62,243 bases of DNA from Lentisphaeria bacterium. Its GTDB lineage: Bacteria; Verrucomicrobiota; Lentisphaeria; Victivallales; UBA1829. Location: the NCBI GenBank assembly GCA_017963105.1, contig JAGCTY010000104.1, positions 1 to 62,243 on the forward strand, in the 5' to 3' direction. Under the pieces are notes generated by a model. That model had not been told where the DNA came from and did not search any database. It saw nothing but the letters and a program-made list of their open reading frames with translations. Position numbers and translations under genes: made by a program. Positions 44,320-53,270 of this stretch are shown here, piece by piece; position 1 is the stretch's first letter; each line of letters opens with the position of its first letter.

Positions 44320-45021
44320 TCACCAGACTTCGCCCCTGGACTCGTAGTATTCGGCCACATGCGGGACTACGGGCTTGATCAGTTTCTTGATCGCCTTCGC
44401 GTATTCGCGGATTTCCCACTGGGCGTGTTCGCTGTCGCGAAGCTCCAGGAAATGGATCAGGTTGCTCAGGTCGACCGTGCCCCAGAACGTGACCATCATG
44501 TTCTGCGAGAGCACGCCGCGGGCCTGTTCACGGCAGACGCCGGCGGCGAGGAGTGCTTCGTAAGCCTTCAGGGACTGCTCGTTCTGGGCGCGGATGAGCT
44601 CGCGGAGCGCCGTGTCGTCGAAATCCTCGCAGGCGACGGACGCCTGACGGTTGTTCTCGGCCTGCTTGCGGAGTTTCGGCGGCACGTAAAACTCCATGTC
44701 GATCTCGGTGTAGCGGCGCGAAATCTCGTTGTACGACCAGGTGCGGTGGCGGTGCCACTGGCCGCGCACGAAGAGCGGACAATGCACGCTGAACGTGAAG
44801 ACGATGTGCTCCAGCGGGCTGGTGTGGCGGTTTTCGATCAGGTAGTGCAGCAGCGCCACGTCGCGCTCGTCCATCTCCTGCCGGATCTTGCCGAACGAAA
44901 CGCGCGCGGCGTTCACGATCGTGGTTTCGGTGCCGAGCGTGTCGATCAGGCCGACCCAGCCTTGTCCGTCGAGCACTTTCACATGATTTTCCGGGGGCAC
45001 GTTCACGTGTGTCAGAGCCAT
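44320..45021 (-). CDS. thyX: Flavin-dependent thymidylate synthase
   Basis: ThyX makes dTMP from dUMP with FAD and methylenetetrahydrofolate. The 233-residue protein carries the ThyX signature RHR-x7-S (Arg91-His92-Arg93 to Ser101). N-terminal VNAARVSFGK and C-terminal FLELRDSEHAQWEIREYA are typical. It is transcribed from a consensus promoter at 45073. Confidence 0.96.
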   Translation of the reverse strand: MALTHVNVPPENHVKVLDGQGWVGLIDTLGTETTIVNAARVSFGKIRQEMDERDVALLHYLIENRHTSPLEHIVFTFSVHCPLFVRGQWHRHRTWSYNEISRRYTEIDMEFYVPPKLRKQAENNRQASVACEDFDDTALRELIRAQNEQSLKAYEALLAAGVCREQARGVLSQNMMVTFWGTVDLSNLIHFLELRDSEHAQWEIREYAKAIKKLIKPVVPHVAEYYESRGEVW

Positions 45022-45072
45022 TTCAGTCGTTCCTTCCGCTTGAAAATGATTTCATTGAATAAAGCTCGCAAC

Positions 45073-45101
45073 AATATACAGTCTCTCCGGCGCAAAATCA
45101 A
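45073..45101 (-). promoter_or_regulatory. Promoter of thyX
   Basis: On the minus strand TTGATT (45101-45096), a 17-bp spacer and TATATT (45078-45073). Confidence 0.8.
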
Positions 45102-45245
45102 GCTGTTTCGGTTTTCTTTCCCGGAAAAAGAGGAAAAGAATGCCGACGGGACGCGCTGCCCGCGAACATATCCCCCGGCCGGGCGTTTCTTCCGCTTCTG
45201 CTTCCCGTTCCCCTTTTTCCGCTCCCTTTTTGCCGTTCGGATCCG

Positions 45246-45854
45246 TTATTTCACGGAAATGTGTCCGGTTACGGCGGCGAGGAACTCCAAACGGAGCGAT
45301 TCGCTTTTCTCGAACGCGCCGCGGATGGCACTGGTCACCATGCTGGCGTTCTGCTTGCGGATGCCGCGGCTGGTCATGCAGAAGTGCGTGGCTTCGCACA
45401 TGACGTACACGCCGCGCGCGTCCAGCACGTCCATGATGGCATCGGCGATCTGCGCGGTCATGCGTTCCTGGATCTGGAGTCGGCGCGCGAAGCAGTCCAC
45501 GAGGCGCGCTAGCTTCGAGATGCCGACGATGCGGCGGTTCGGCAGGTACGCCACGGAGATGTGCCCGAAGAACGGGAACAGGTGGTGTTCGCATGTGGAG
45601 TAGAACTCGCAGTTCTTGAGGAGGACCATCTCCCTGCAGACATCCTCGGTAAAGGTCTTCAGGATCTTTTTCGGGTCCTGGCGGTAGCCGGAGAAGATTT
45701 CCTCGACGGCCATCCGGACGCGGGCGGGCGTTTCGACGAGCCCCTCGCGGGAACCGTCCTCGCCGATGAGCTGGAAGAAGCTCGATACGAGCTGTTCCAT
45801 CTGCTGGTCGCGCCCGGATGCCGCCGGACGCGGGGTAACTGCCTTTCTTGGCAT
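45246..45854 (-). CDS. folE: GTP cyclohydrolase I
   Basis: FolE turns GTP into dihydroneopterin triphosphate, the first step of both folate and queuosine synthesis. The 202-residue protein has ETPARVRMAVEEIFSGY, the zinc-binding CEHHLFPFFG (Cys88, His91), a second zinc Cys in ATHFCMTSRG and ISKLARLVDCFARRLQIQERMT. It is the last gene of the aas-queC-queE-folE unit, 1 bp after queE, so here it probably serves the queuosine pathway first. Confidence 0.96.
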   Translation of the reverse strand: MPRKAVTPRPAASGRDQQMEQLVSSFFQLIGEDGSREGLVETPARVRMAVEEIFSGYRQDPKKILKTFTEDVCREMVLLKNCEFYSTCEHHLFPFFGHISVAYLPNRRIVGISKLARLVDCFARRLQIQERMTAQIADAIMDVLDARGVYVMCEATHFCMTSRGIRKQNASMVTSAIRGAFEKSESLRLEFLAAVTGHISVK

Positions 45855-45855
45855 A

Positions 45856-46434
45856 TCAACGAACTCCTATGATTTTGTGCAGCTGCACGGATAATCTGAA
45901 ACGCGGATGGGCGAGCACGAATTCAAGCGCTTCGGGCAGATTGGTCGTGCCGTCCTTCCGGGCAAGCGGCTGGATGGATTTGATGCCTCCGGCCTCCTGC
46001 AGGGAGAGATAATACGGGATGTGTTCGGGTTCGAACACGAATTTCAGCTCGTCAAAGAGGGGGACGATGTTCGACAGCCCGTTTTTCGGGGAGACCGTGA
46101 TCCAGTTCACCCAGTCCGGCACGGGCAGGGTCCCGTTCGTCTCGATGCAGATCCGGGTTCTGAACCCGCGGAACAGCGGTTCGTCGTCGTGAAGCTGGAG
46201 CGCGGGCTCGCCCCCGGTCAGCACGATGATCGCGCCTTTATGCCCCGCCAGAAGCTCGAGTACGGCGGCCTCCAGTTCGTCATGCGTCATTTCCGTCGCG
46301 TGCGAGTGGACGGTGTCGCACCAGGGGCACGCGAGGTTGCAGCCGGAGAACCGCACGAAGACCGCCGGGGTCCCGGCGAAATAACCTTCGCCCTGAATGG
46401 AATAGAATATCTCGTTGACGCGGTAGGTATACAT
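45856..46434 (-). CDS. queE: 7-carboxy-7-deazaguanine synthase
   Basis: QueE is the radical SAM enzyme that forms the 7-deazaguanine ring. The 192-residue protein has the short QueE core: IFYSIQGEGYFAGTPAVFVRFSGC, cluster motif Cys32-x3-Cys36-x2-Cys39 (CNLACPWC), TGGEPALQ for SAM and IETNGT. It lies 6 bp after queC. Confidence 0.95.
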   Translation of the reverse strand: MYTYRVNEIFYSIQGEGYFAGTPAVFVRFSGCNLACPWCDTVHSHATEMTHDELEAAVLELLAGHKGAIIVLTGGEPALQLHDDEPLFRGFRTRICIETNGTLPVPDWVNWITVSPKNGLSNIVPLFDELKFVFEPEHIPYYLSLQEAGGIKSIQPLARKDGTTNLPEALEFVLAHPRFRLSVQLHKIIGVR

Positions 46435-46440
46435 GACGAT

Positions 46441-47106
46441 TCATTCCTCGTATACGGTCGGGTCGGGGAGCCCCGCCTCGCGGAACGCGTCCCGGCGTTC
46501 CCGGCAGGTGCCGCATTTGCCGCAATGCTTTTCGCGGCCGTTGTAGCAGCTCCAGGTGAGGGAGAAATCGACGCCGAGTTCCGCCCCGAGCGCCGCGATC
46601 TGTCCCTTTGTCATGTTGCAGAACGGCGACAGGAGCTTCACCTTGCCCCCGGTCCCCGCCTCAATTGCGCGCGCCATGCCGTCGATGAATTCCGGGCGGC
46701 AGTCGGGGTAGACCGCGTGGTCGCCGGTGTGGTTGCCGAGGATGACGGCGGAACACCCGGAATCCTCCGCGAACCCGGCCGCCGCGGCCAGCATGATGCC
46801 GTTGCGGAACGGCACGACGGTCGATGCCATGTTGGTCTCGTCGTACGCGCCCTCCGGGATGTCGCCGCCGGATTTGAGCAGGGACGAATGGAAGTATCTG
46901 CCGATGAAGTCGAGAGGGATCTCGAGGCGCGGGATATTGAGTTTGCGGCAGATCGCATCCGCCGCCGCCAGTTCGCGGGCATTGTGTTTGGAGCCGTAGG
47001 AAAACGACACGGCGGAGACGGCGGGGAATTCGCGGCGCGCCCACCACAATGCGGTGGCGCTGTCCATCCCCCCTGAAAAAACGACGAGCGCGTGCCGGCT
47101 GTCCAT
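46441..47106 (-). CDS. queC: 7-cyano-7-deazaguanine synthase
   Basis: QueC makes preQ0 using ATP and ammonia. The 221-residue protein has the PP-loop SGGMDS (11-16) and a C-terminal zinc site CYNGREKHCGKCGTCRER. It is followed by queE and folE; queD is not in the window, so the 6-carboxytetrahydropterin step must be encoded elsewhere. Confidence 0.95.
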   Translation of the reverse strand: MDSRHALVVFSGGMDSATALWWARREFPAVSAVSFSYGSKHNARELAAADAICRKLNIPRLEIPLDFIGRYFHSSLLKSGGDIPEGAYDETNMASTVVPFRNGIMLAAAAGFAEDSGCSAVILGNHTGDHAVYPDCRPEFIDGMARAIEAGTGGKVKLLSPFCNMTKGQIAALGAELGVDFSLTWSCYNGREKHCGKCGTCRERRDAFREAGLPDPTVYEE

Positions 47107-47121
47107 GCGGTCCTGCCTCCG

Positions 47122-49398
47122 TCAGATCTTGTCGCCGTGTTCGCGGGCGAGCTTGTTGATGGTCTGGAGGTCGAGCTTGCCGGAACCGAGCAGCGGAATG
47201 CGTTCGAGCTTGATGAAATCCGGGGCCTTCGGAATCCAGAGCGGAGGCACGTTCTTCTTCTGAAGCTCTTCGATGACCTTTTCCGGTTCCAGGTTCGGAT
47301 TCGAGTAGAATACCACCAGGCGTTCGCCGCGTTTCGCGTCGGGCGCGCCGGTCACGGCCACGTCGTGCGATTCGCTGCCGATGATCTCGCTTACGGACAT
47401 TTCTACGAGCTCGTGGGGGACCATTTCGCCGGCGATCTTGGAGAAGCGCGAGAGGCGGCCGGTGATCGTGATATAGCCGTCCTCGGCCATGGTGGCGATG
47501 TCGCCGGTGTTGTAGTAGCCGTTCCGGATGACCTTCGCCGTGAGCTCGGGTTCGTTCAGGTAGCCCTTCATCACGAGGCCGCCCTTCACGAGCATCAGGC
47601 CGGGCGTGTTCGGGGGAAGTTCCTGGAACGTGTCGGGGTCGACGATCTTCACGTGGATGCCGGGCAGCGGTGCGCCGATGCTGCCGGGCCTGCCGCACTC
47701 GCGTCCGAGCGTGAAGATGGACGGCGCGAGGTTGATGGCCACGATGGGCGAGAGTTCGGTGCAGCCGAACCCCTCGGTCACGGTGAGCCCGGTCATGGCC
47801 TTGACTTTTTCGGAAATGTCGCTGCGGAGCTTCTCCGCGCCGGTGATGATGAAGCGGAGGGACTTGAACTGGCCCGGCTTCAGTTTGCGCATGTAGGTCT
47901 GGAGGAACGTCGGCGTGGCGATCAGCAGCGTGAGCTTGTCCTTTTCCACGGCGTTGCACACGCCCTGCGCGTCCAGCGGATTCAGCAGGAACGTCACGCG
48001 CGTGCCGCACAGGCTCGGCAGGACGAATCCGATCATGAACCCGAACGCGTGGAAGAGCGGCAGGTTGCCGACGGTCGTGTCGTGCGGCGTCCAGTTCACG
48101 GTGCGCCAGAAATTGAAGAAATTCGAGTTCAGGTTGTGGTGAGTCAGCATGATCCCCTTCGGCATTCCGGTGGACCCGCTGGAGAAGAGGAGCACGGCGT
48201 CGTTCAGGCTGTCGCGCCACGTTTTCGGCGCGTACTGGCACATCAGCAGGCGGGAGGGGAGCAGGATGGCGTCGAGGATCGCGGTGTACTTGATGCTTTT
48301 CGTGATGTACGGGCGGATATCCTCCAGAAGGAACATCTCCGGCGTCGGCTGAAGGTGCAGCTTGTCCAGGAATTTCCGGCTCGTGAGGATGAGCTTGATG
48401 CCCGCTTTCTCGATGGACGCCTGCCGCACGGATTCGCCCACGGAGTAGTTCAGGATCGCCGGAATGCGGTCGGCGAACAGCACGCCGTAGAGCACGATGG
48501 CGGCGTTCACGCAGTTCGGCAGGAGCACGCCGATGTATTTGCTGTCGTTCTTTTCGTCCAGCTGCCGTATCACGCGCGAGAAGATCAGCGCCTTGATGAG
48601 CGTGTCCAGGTCCTTCGGCCCCTGTTTGTCCGCATCCTTGTACATGCAGTGGAACGGATGCCGGCGCACCTGCCGCGCGAAGGCGTAGTGGATGGTCCGT
48701 TCGCTCGGGAACCCCTCGCTCTCGACGTCCGCGCCCATTTCGGAGATGAGCTGGCGGAGCTGGAACGGGGTGATGTCCGGGCTGATGCGTTTGCCGATCG
48801 ACACGGCCACCGGGATCGGGACCTGGCGCGGCAGAATGAAATGGAAATGACCTTTGTAATACGGGAACATACTGCCCCAGAGCATCCCGATGCGCACTGG
48901 AATCACCGGCACGTCGCAATCCGCGGGCAGGATCCGCGAGAGACCTTTCTTGAACCGCAGGATCAGGCCGTTGCCGGACACGCCGCCCTCCGGGAACATG
49001 CAGATCAGTTCGCCCTCCTGAAGCAGCTGTTTGGTCCGCTGCATGAACGCCTGCATCTTCTTCGGACCGGGGCCCGGTACCTCGATCACGCCCATCCGGC
49101 GGAAGAGCGGCCCCCAGAACTTCATGTGGTAAAACTCCGTGTGCATCATGAAGTGAATCTTCCGCTTCGTGATGGCCATCATGATGAACGAGTCGAAGAT
49201 CGAAACATGGTTGGCCACGAAGACCGCCGGACCCGTCTTCGGGACGTTTTCCTCTCCGTCGAACCGCTCCACGAAGCACGTGTGGCGCAGGATCATGATG
49301 ATGAACTTGAAGACCTCGTAGGGGAAACAGACCAGAAGGACGGTCCACACGATGAGGACCGCGGCAAGACAGCCCAGGACAATAAGCAGCGTATTCAA
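47122..49398 (-). CDS. aas: Acyltransferase-acyl ligase fusion (Aas-like)
   Basis: This 758-residue protein has an N-terminal membrane helix, a PlsC-type acyltransferase domain (about 40-240, NHVSIFD at 63-69 and the FPEGG block) and a C-terminal AMP-binding acyl-ACP/CoA ligase domain (about 260-758) with FSSGSTGMPKG near 405 and the GYYNTGDIATMAEDGY and GRLSRFSK lines. It re-acylates lysophospholipids using activated fatty acids, as E. coli Aas does. It is the first gene of the operon and starts 95 bp below a consensus promoter. Its tie to queuosine genes has no obvious metabolic reason. Confidence 0.9.
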   Translation of the reverse strand: MNTLLIVLGCLAAVLIVWTVLLVCFPYEVFKFIIMILRHTCFVERFDGEENVPKTGPAVFVANHVSIFDSFIMMAITKRKIHFMMHTEFYHMKFWGPLFRRMGVIEVPGPGPKKMQAFMQRTKQLLQEGELICMFPEGGVSGNGLILRFKKGLSRILPADCDVPVIPVRIGMLWGSMFPYYKGHFHFILPRQVPIPVAVSIGKRISPDITPFQLRQLISEMGADVESEGFPSERTIHYAFARQVRRHPFHCMYKDADKQGPKDLDTLIKALIFSRVIRQLDEKNDSKYIGVLLPNCVNAAIVLYGVLFADRIPAILNYSVGESVRQASIEKAGIKLILTSRKFLDKLHLQPTPEMFLLEDIRPYITKSIKYTAILDAILLPSRLLMCQYAPKTWRDSLNDAVLLFSSGSTGMPKGIMLTHHNLNSNFFNFWRTVNWTPHDTTVGNLPLFHAFGFMIGFVLPSLCGTRVTFLLNPLDAQGVCNAVEKDKLTLLIATPTFLQTYMRKLKPGQFKSLRFIITGAEKLRSDISEKVKAMTGLTVTEGFGCTELSPIVAINLAPSIFTLGRECGRPGSIGAPLPGIHVKIVDPDTFQELPPNTPGLMLVKGGLVMKGYLNEPELTAKVIRNGYYNTGDIATMAEDGYITITGRLSRFSKIAGEMVPHELVEMSVSEIIGSESHDVAVTGAPDAKRGERLVVFYSNPNLEPEKVIEELQKKNVPPLWIPKAPDFIKLERIPLLGSGKLDLQTINKLAREHGDKI

Positions 49399-49492
49399 AG
49401 GAGGGAGCCTCCGAAATCAGTGGCGAAGGTTGATGTTTCCGAACTCGGGCCCGGCCGCACGGAATCCATGCGCCGGTCTGATATATCTATAT

Positions 49493-49521
49493 AATATACC
49501 ACTGTATTGCCCGGGAATCAA
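49493..49521 (-). promoter_or_regulatory. Promoter of the aas-queC-queE-folE operon
   Basis: On the minus strand TTGATT (49521-49516), a 17-bp spacer and TATATT (49498-49493), just outside the end of the next gene. Confidence 0.8.
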
Positions 49522-49534
49522 CCCTGTTTTACAA

Positions 49535-51022
49535 TTATTTTGCCGCCGTGCCGTCTAAAACGGCCAGATTGATCGTTCTCATGCGTTTTTTTCCGAGGAT
49601 GGAGCGATATTCGACATCCATCGTGAACCGGGGCGCGTCCGGGAGGCCGAAACGATCCAGGAGATTGTCCATGTCCACTTCTTTTTCCGTGGCCGCAAGC
49701 CCCCCGCGTTCTTTCAGCATGGGGCCGAGACGGTCCGTTTCGGCGCGGTTGTTCCAGACGCACCCCTGCGGATGCCCGGGCGCATAGTGGCGGAACATCC
49801 CGGCCAGCCAGGCGTTTCCGGTCATGACCGTAAGCGGTCTGCCCGTTTTTTCCGTATACAGGCGCGACATCTCTGCGGTGAACCGCCGCGCGGGAAAGTG
49901 TTTGCGGCGGTCCGAGTGGACCGTGAACACGACCGCCACCCCGATCAGGCACACGGCGAAAAACAACGCGGTCTCCATGCGGAACCATTTCGTCTGCTTC
50001 GGCGTCCATTCCGCCGGGAACAGCGCCGTCAGCAGGAGTCCGAGCGGGAAGAACAGCGGGACCAGCCACATCGCGCGGATCGAATTGCCGGACAGCCCGA
50101 CCGCGGTCAGAACGAGCAGCGGCACGCCCGTCATCACGGCGGCGAAAAGCGCTGCCTCGCGGCGCACGGCTTCCGTCGGTTTATGCGGGCGTTCGCGCTT
50201 CGCCAGCAGGAACGCTCCGAACGGAATCAGAAATACCAGGACAGAGGTTCCGAGAATGATCAGCACGCTGAGGAAATGCCGCTCGAACCATGAGGTGTCC
50301 GCGTCCGTCGCCATGCGTTTTTCCACATAGCCCCGCATCATCTCAAGTCCGCCTGTCAGCGCCCACATCGCGTGCGGCAGGATCACCAGGCACGCGCTTG
50401 CGGCGGCGATCCACGGCCCCGCGCCCAGGATGAGGCGGCGGCGTTCCCTGGCGAGCAGCAGGAACACCCCGAACGCCGCGAAAAGCAGCGCGGAATAGTA
50501 TTTGCAGAGGACGCACAGGCCGGACGTGACACCGAGCAGGATCCAGTCGCGGATCCGGTCATGTTTGAATGAGCGGACGAAACACAGCGCCGCCGCCGGC
50601 CAGAGCAGCAGCAGCGGCATGTTCACGTTGAACTCCGGCGTCGTGACGTTGTAGTAGAAGATGAACTCCGGCGTCAGCGCCGCGACCGCGGATTCCTCCC
50701 GCCCGAAAAACTCGCGCGCCAGGAAGTAGATGCAGACCATCCCGCCGGCCACGCACAGCTGACTCAGCAGGTAGAACGGCCAGTCGGCGTGCCCGGTCGC
50801 GGACGCCGTCAGCCCGGCGATCCAGCCCGTGAGCGGCGGATGCTTCGCGTTGCCGAGCGAGAACCCGCTGCCCCACGCGATCGCCTCAAGCGAATCCAGC
50901 GGCAGGACCGTGTACAGCACGCCCGGCACGAGCGTCCACAGCACGAGGTGGAGCAGCGCGATGGCGCCCAGGAACCGCACCATGGGCGGCATGTCGCGGA
51001 CTGTCTGCGGAATCGTTTTCAT
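49535..51022 (-). CDS. GT-C glycosyltransferase, PMT_2/ArnT-like
   Basis: This 495-residue protein has about ten membrane segments. The first periplasmic loop has the acidic pair expected (LDSLEAIAWG) followed by NAKHPPLTGW, as in PMT_2 enzymes that use polyprenyl-linked sugars. The C-terminal 130 residues are soluble. It probably decorates lipid A, core or protein; the substrate is unknown. It is unrelated in detail to the gene at 42408. The ribosome site is weak, and a terminator separates it from hisG upstream. Confidence 0.8.
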   Translation of the reverse strand: MKTIPQTVRDMPPMVRFLGAIALLHLVLWTLVPGVLYTVLPLDSLEAIAWGSGFSLGNAKHPPLTGWIAGLTASATGHADWPFYLLSQLCVAGGMVCIYFLAREFFGREESAVAALTPEFIFYYNVTTPEFNVNMPLLLLWPAAALCFVRSFKHDRIRDWILLGVTSGLCVLCKYYSALLFAAFGVFLLLARERRRLILGAGPWIAAASACLVILPHAMWALTGGLEMMRGYVEKRMATDADTSWFERHFLSVLIILGTSVLVFLIPFGAFLLAKRERPHKPTEAVRREAALFAAVMTGVPLLVLTAVGLSGNSIRAMWLVPLFFPLGLLLTALFPAEWTPKQTKWFRMETALFFAVCLIGVAVVFTVHSDRRKHFPARRFTAEMSRLYTEKTGRPLTVMTGNAWLAGMFRHYAPGHPQGCVWNNRAETDRLGPMLKERGGLAATEKEVDMDNLLDRFGLPDAPRFTMDVEYRSILGKKRMRTINLAVLDGTAAK

Positions 51023-51082
51023 GTCTGGTGGAGAATCTTCTGTTTCCGTTTGACTCGAGGCGGGGCGGAAAAACGTTCTTAC

Positions 51083-51113
51083 ACAAAAAGAGCAGGCCGT
51101 TTCGGACCTGCTC
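51083..51113 (-). terminator. Terminator of hisG
   Basis: On the minus strand the perfect stem GAGCAGG/CCTGCTC with inner pairs is followed by TTTTTGTGT. Confidence 0.92.
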
Positions 51114-51130
51114 GAAATTCGTTCCGGCGC

Positions 51131-52021
51131 TCAGTCGACCAGCTTGTTCAGCGGGAACTCCACGATGCCCGTGGCGTTCAGTTCCTTCAGCTGCGGGATC
51201 AGGTCGCGCACCACCATTTCGTCCACGATGGTGTTCAGCGCGTACCAGCCCTTTTCGGAGAGCGGGGACACGGTCGGACGCTGGAGCGCGGGGAGCTTCT
51301 TCAGGATGTTGTCCAGATCCTTCTCCTGCACGTTGAGCATGAGCCCGACTTTTCCCTCGGCGTTGAGGACCGCCTTCAGCAGCATGGCGATGCGGCGGAT
51401 CTTCGCGGCTTTGAACGGGTTTGCCATGGCTTTTTCGTTCGCGATGAAGCGCGTGGTCGTGGTGCAGAGCGTGTCGATGATCTTCAGGTGGTTCGCGCGC
51501 AGGCTGCTGCCGGTCTCCGTGATCTCCACGATGGCGTCGGCGAAATGAGGCGGCTTGACCTCGGTCGCGCCCCAGGAGAAGTCCACGCGGACGTTCTTCA
51601 CGTTGTTCGCGGCCAGGTAGCGCTTCGTCATGCCGACGGCCTCCGTTGCGATGCGTTTGCCTTCCAGGTCGGCGGCGCACTTGATGTCAGAATTCTCCGG
51701 CACGGCGAGCACCCAGCGCAGAGGATTGCGCCCGACTTTGCCGTAGACCAGCTCGCACACCTCGACCACATGCGCGCCCGTTTCCTGGATCCAGTCGAAT
51801 CCGGTCAGGCCGCAGTCGAGCATGCCTTCCTCGACGAACATCGCCATTTCCTGCGCACGCAGCAGCATGCACTCGATCTCCGGGTCGTTGATCGACGGGT
51901 ACAGCGAACGCGAATCGATCTTGATATTGTAGCCCGCCTTCGCGAAGAGGTCGGTCGTGGCGGCTTCCAGGCTTCCTTTCGGGAGGCCGAGGATCAGTTT
52001 GTTCTCGTCGGTATTCAGCAT
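51131..52021 (-). CDS. hisG: ATP phosphoribosyltransferase, long form
   Basis: HisG starts histidine synthesis by joining ATP and PRPP. The ATG at 52021 follows GGAGG and gives 296 residues, the length of the long, HisZ-independent form. It has [12 protein letters not shown], the [10 protein letters not shown] block, the [13 protein letters not shown]-binding line and a C-terminal ACT-like regulatory domain (about 220-296) for histidine feedback. It is monocistronic. Confidence 0.94.
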   Translation of the reverse strand: MLNTDENKLILGLPKGSLEAATTDLFAKAGYNIKIDSRSLYPSINDPEIECMLLRAQEMAMFVEEGMLDCGLTGFDWIQETGAHVVEVCELVYGKVGRNPLRWVLAVPENSDIKCAADLEGKRIATEAVGMTKRYLAANNVKNVRVDFSWGATEVKPPHFADAIVEITETGSSLRANHLKIIDTLCTTTTRFIANEKAMANPFKAAKIRRIAMLLKAVLNAEGKVGLMLNVQEKDLDNILKKLPALQRPTVSPLSEKGWYALNTIVDEMVVRDLIPQLKELNATGIVEFPLNKLVD

Positions 52022-52201
52022 AGCAGGGATTCCTCCATGGTTTGATTCCAAAAAACAACAGAATATATAATATACATCTTTTTTTCTGAAATGAAAGCCG
52101 GAAAGCGTGAAAAACACCGGAATCAGCGGAGCGATATCCTCCGTCAACAAAACGGTTTTCTCCTTTTTCAACGGAATCAAGAAAAAAAGATGGAAAACGG
52201 C

Positions 52202-52230
52202 TTGATTTTTTATATGTTCGGGGATATATT
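52202..52230 (+). promoter_or_regulatory. Promoter of the toxin-antitoxin unit
   Basis: TTGATT (52202-52207), a 17-bp spacer and TATATT (52225-52230), about 30 bp ahead of the toxin ATG. Confidence 0.72.
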
Positions 52231-52260
52231 AACTCCAGAAACTCGAGAAAACAGCATGCC

Positions 52261-52610
52261 ATGAAACAGCAACCCGAAAAGAAAAAGACGTTAATCATGT
52301 TTCCCTCCGTAAAGGAATTCATGCGTGAACAGCCGGGAGACGTGAAAAAAGAGCTGAACGGAATGTTTTCCTCCTTGAAAGAGATGGAACGCTTTCTTAT
52401 CCCTATGCGGAGAAGATACAGGGCGAGGATCTGTTTGCCATCCGCATCATTCAGGCGGGAAACATCCGGATCTTTTACGTCTACGGACTCGAAAACCGGG
52501 TTTATGCCATTCATGGATATGTCAAGAAAACCCAGGAAATACCCCAGCGGGAAATGGCCATCGCGCGAAAAGCGCTGAAATGGCTTATCCAGAAAGGACT
52601 TGTATCATGA
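52261..52610 (+). pseudogene. HigB/RelE-type toxin, reading frame broken
   Basis: The protein belongs to the Gp49/HigB-like RelE group of ribosome-dependent mRNA nucleases. The N-terminal half reads in one frame from the ATG at 52261 (or 52297) and the C-terminal half in the -1 frame up to the TGA at 52608-52610, containing GTLSYPYAEKIQG, EDLFAIRII, IRIFYVYG and HGYVKKTQEIPQRE. The best place for the shift is the A6 run at 52345-52350: one added A joins the halves without a stop. The final frame has no start codon of its own, so the gene is either broken, mis-sequenced or read by slippage. It overlaps the antitoxin start by 4 bp. Confidence 0.8.
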
Positions 52611-52957
52611 AAGACCGCGCGGATGAAATGACGGACAAACAAATCGAATCATTCCTCGACGACCTGAAAGCCCATCCGGGCAAATACACGAAGGACAGCG
52701 AGGAAAGATGGGCTTGGTATACCGATCCGGCCAACAAGGACGAGGTGGATGAACAGCTTTCCCACATGCAGCTCGTCATGGAGCTCCACAAGGCCCGCAA
52801 AGAGGCCGGGCTTACACAGGAAGAACTGGCGAAACGCATGGGGACGAAGCAATCCTATATCGCGGCGATCGAACGTGGCCGGAAGAATGTCTCGTATTCC
52901 ACGATCGCGCGTTTCGCCCATGCCTGCGGGAAACGCATCGCAATTACATTGCTCTGA
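52607..52957 (+). CDS. XRE-family antitoxin (HigA type)
   Basis: This 116-residue protein starts at the ATG at 52607, which overlaps the toxin stop. An N-terminal acidic helical part (1-55) is followed by a helix-turn-helix of the XRE class (about 63-112): ARKEAGLTQEELAKRMGTKQSYIAAIERGRKNVS. It would neutralise the toxin and repress the shared promoter. It looks intact although its toxin does not. Confidence 0.85.
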   Translation: MKDRADEMTDKQIESFLDDLKAHPGKYTKDSEERWAWYTDPANKDEVDEQLSHMQLVMELHKARKEAGLTQEELAKRMGTKQSYIAAIERGRKNVSYSTIARFAHACGKRIAITLL

Positions 52958-52982
52958 ATCGCCGAACCAACTGGAGCCGATC

Positions 52983-53201
52983 ATGTCGAAACCAGTACTT
53001 GACTTTGCCATTTTCTGCATCGAGGGCGTTGCCGAGAAACTGCAGCTGCCCGGCAACGTCGTGTACGATCTGCTGACCCGGAAATCCCGCATCCTGCCCG
53101 ATTACATCGTTTCGTCCTACGATGTCCTGCACACGCAGAGCAAACAATACATCGTCGACGACATTATCTCCTTCATGAAAGAGGAGGGCGTCATCGCATG
53201 A
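52983..53201 (+). CDS. DUF3791-domain protein
   Basis: This 72-residue protein follows a GGAG ribosome site. It matches the DUF3791 pattern FAIFCIEGVAEKL, then SSYDVLHTQSKQYIVDDI. Such genes usually precede a DUF3990 gene and are thought to act as the antitoxin-like half of a pair. Here the partner is cut after about 13 codons. Confidence 0.75.
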   Translation: MSKPVLDFAIFCIEGVAEKLQLPGNVVYDLLTRKSRILPDYIVSSYDVLHTQSKQYIVDDIISFMKEEGVIA

Positions 53202-53239
53202 TCGAAGTCTTCCACGGTTCCTTCACGAAACAAACCTGA
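53198..53239 (+). pseudogene. Truncated DUF3990 gene, 13 codons left
   Basis: The ATG at 53198 overlaps the DUF3791 stop (ATGA), the usual coupling of this pair. MIEVFHGS matches the conserved first residues of DUF3990 (YHGS-type), then FTKQT and a stop. The remainder is gone, and the lipoprotein array begins within 32 bp. Confidence 0.55.
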
Positions 53240-53270
53240 CGGACCTCCTGCAATATCCCGGGGTGAACCT

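Noticed and set aside
46661..49348. An 895-codon minus-strand frame over aas and queC
   Set aside because: The sequence in the other minus frame encodes the clear Aas and QueC proteins; this one is Arg/His/Pro-rich noise.
42408..51022. The two polytopic glycosyltransferase-like genes as recent paralogs
   Set aside because: They share topology and the GT-C acidic loop only in general; the sequences do not align beyond that.
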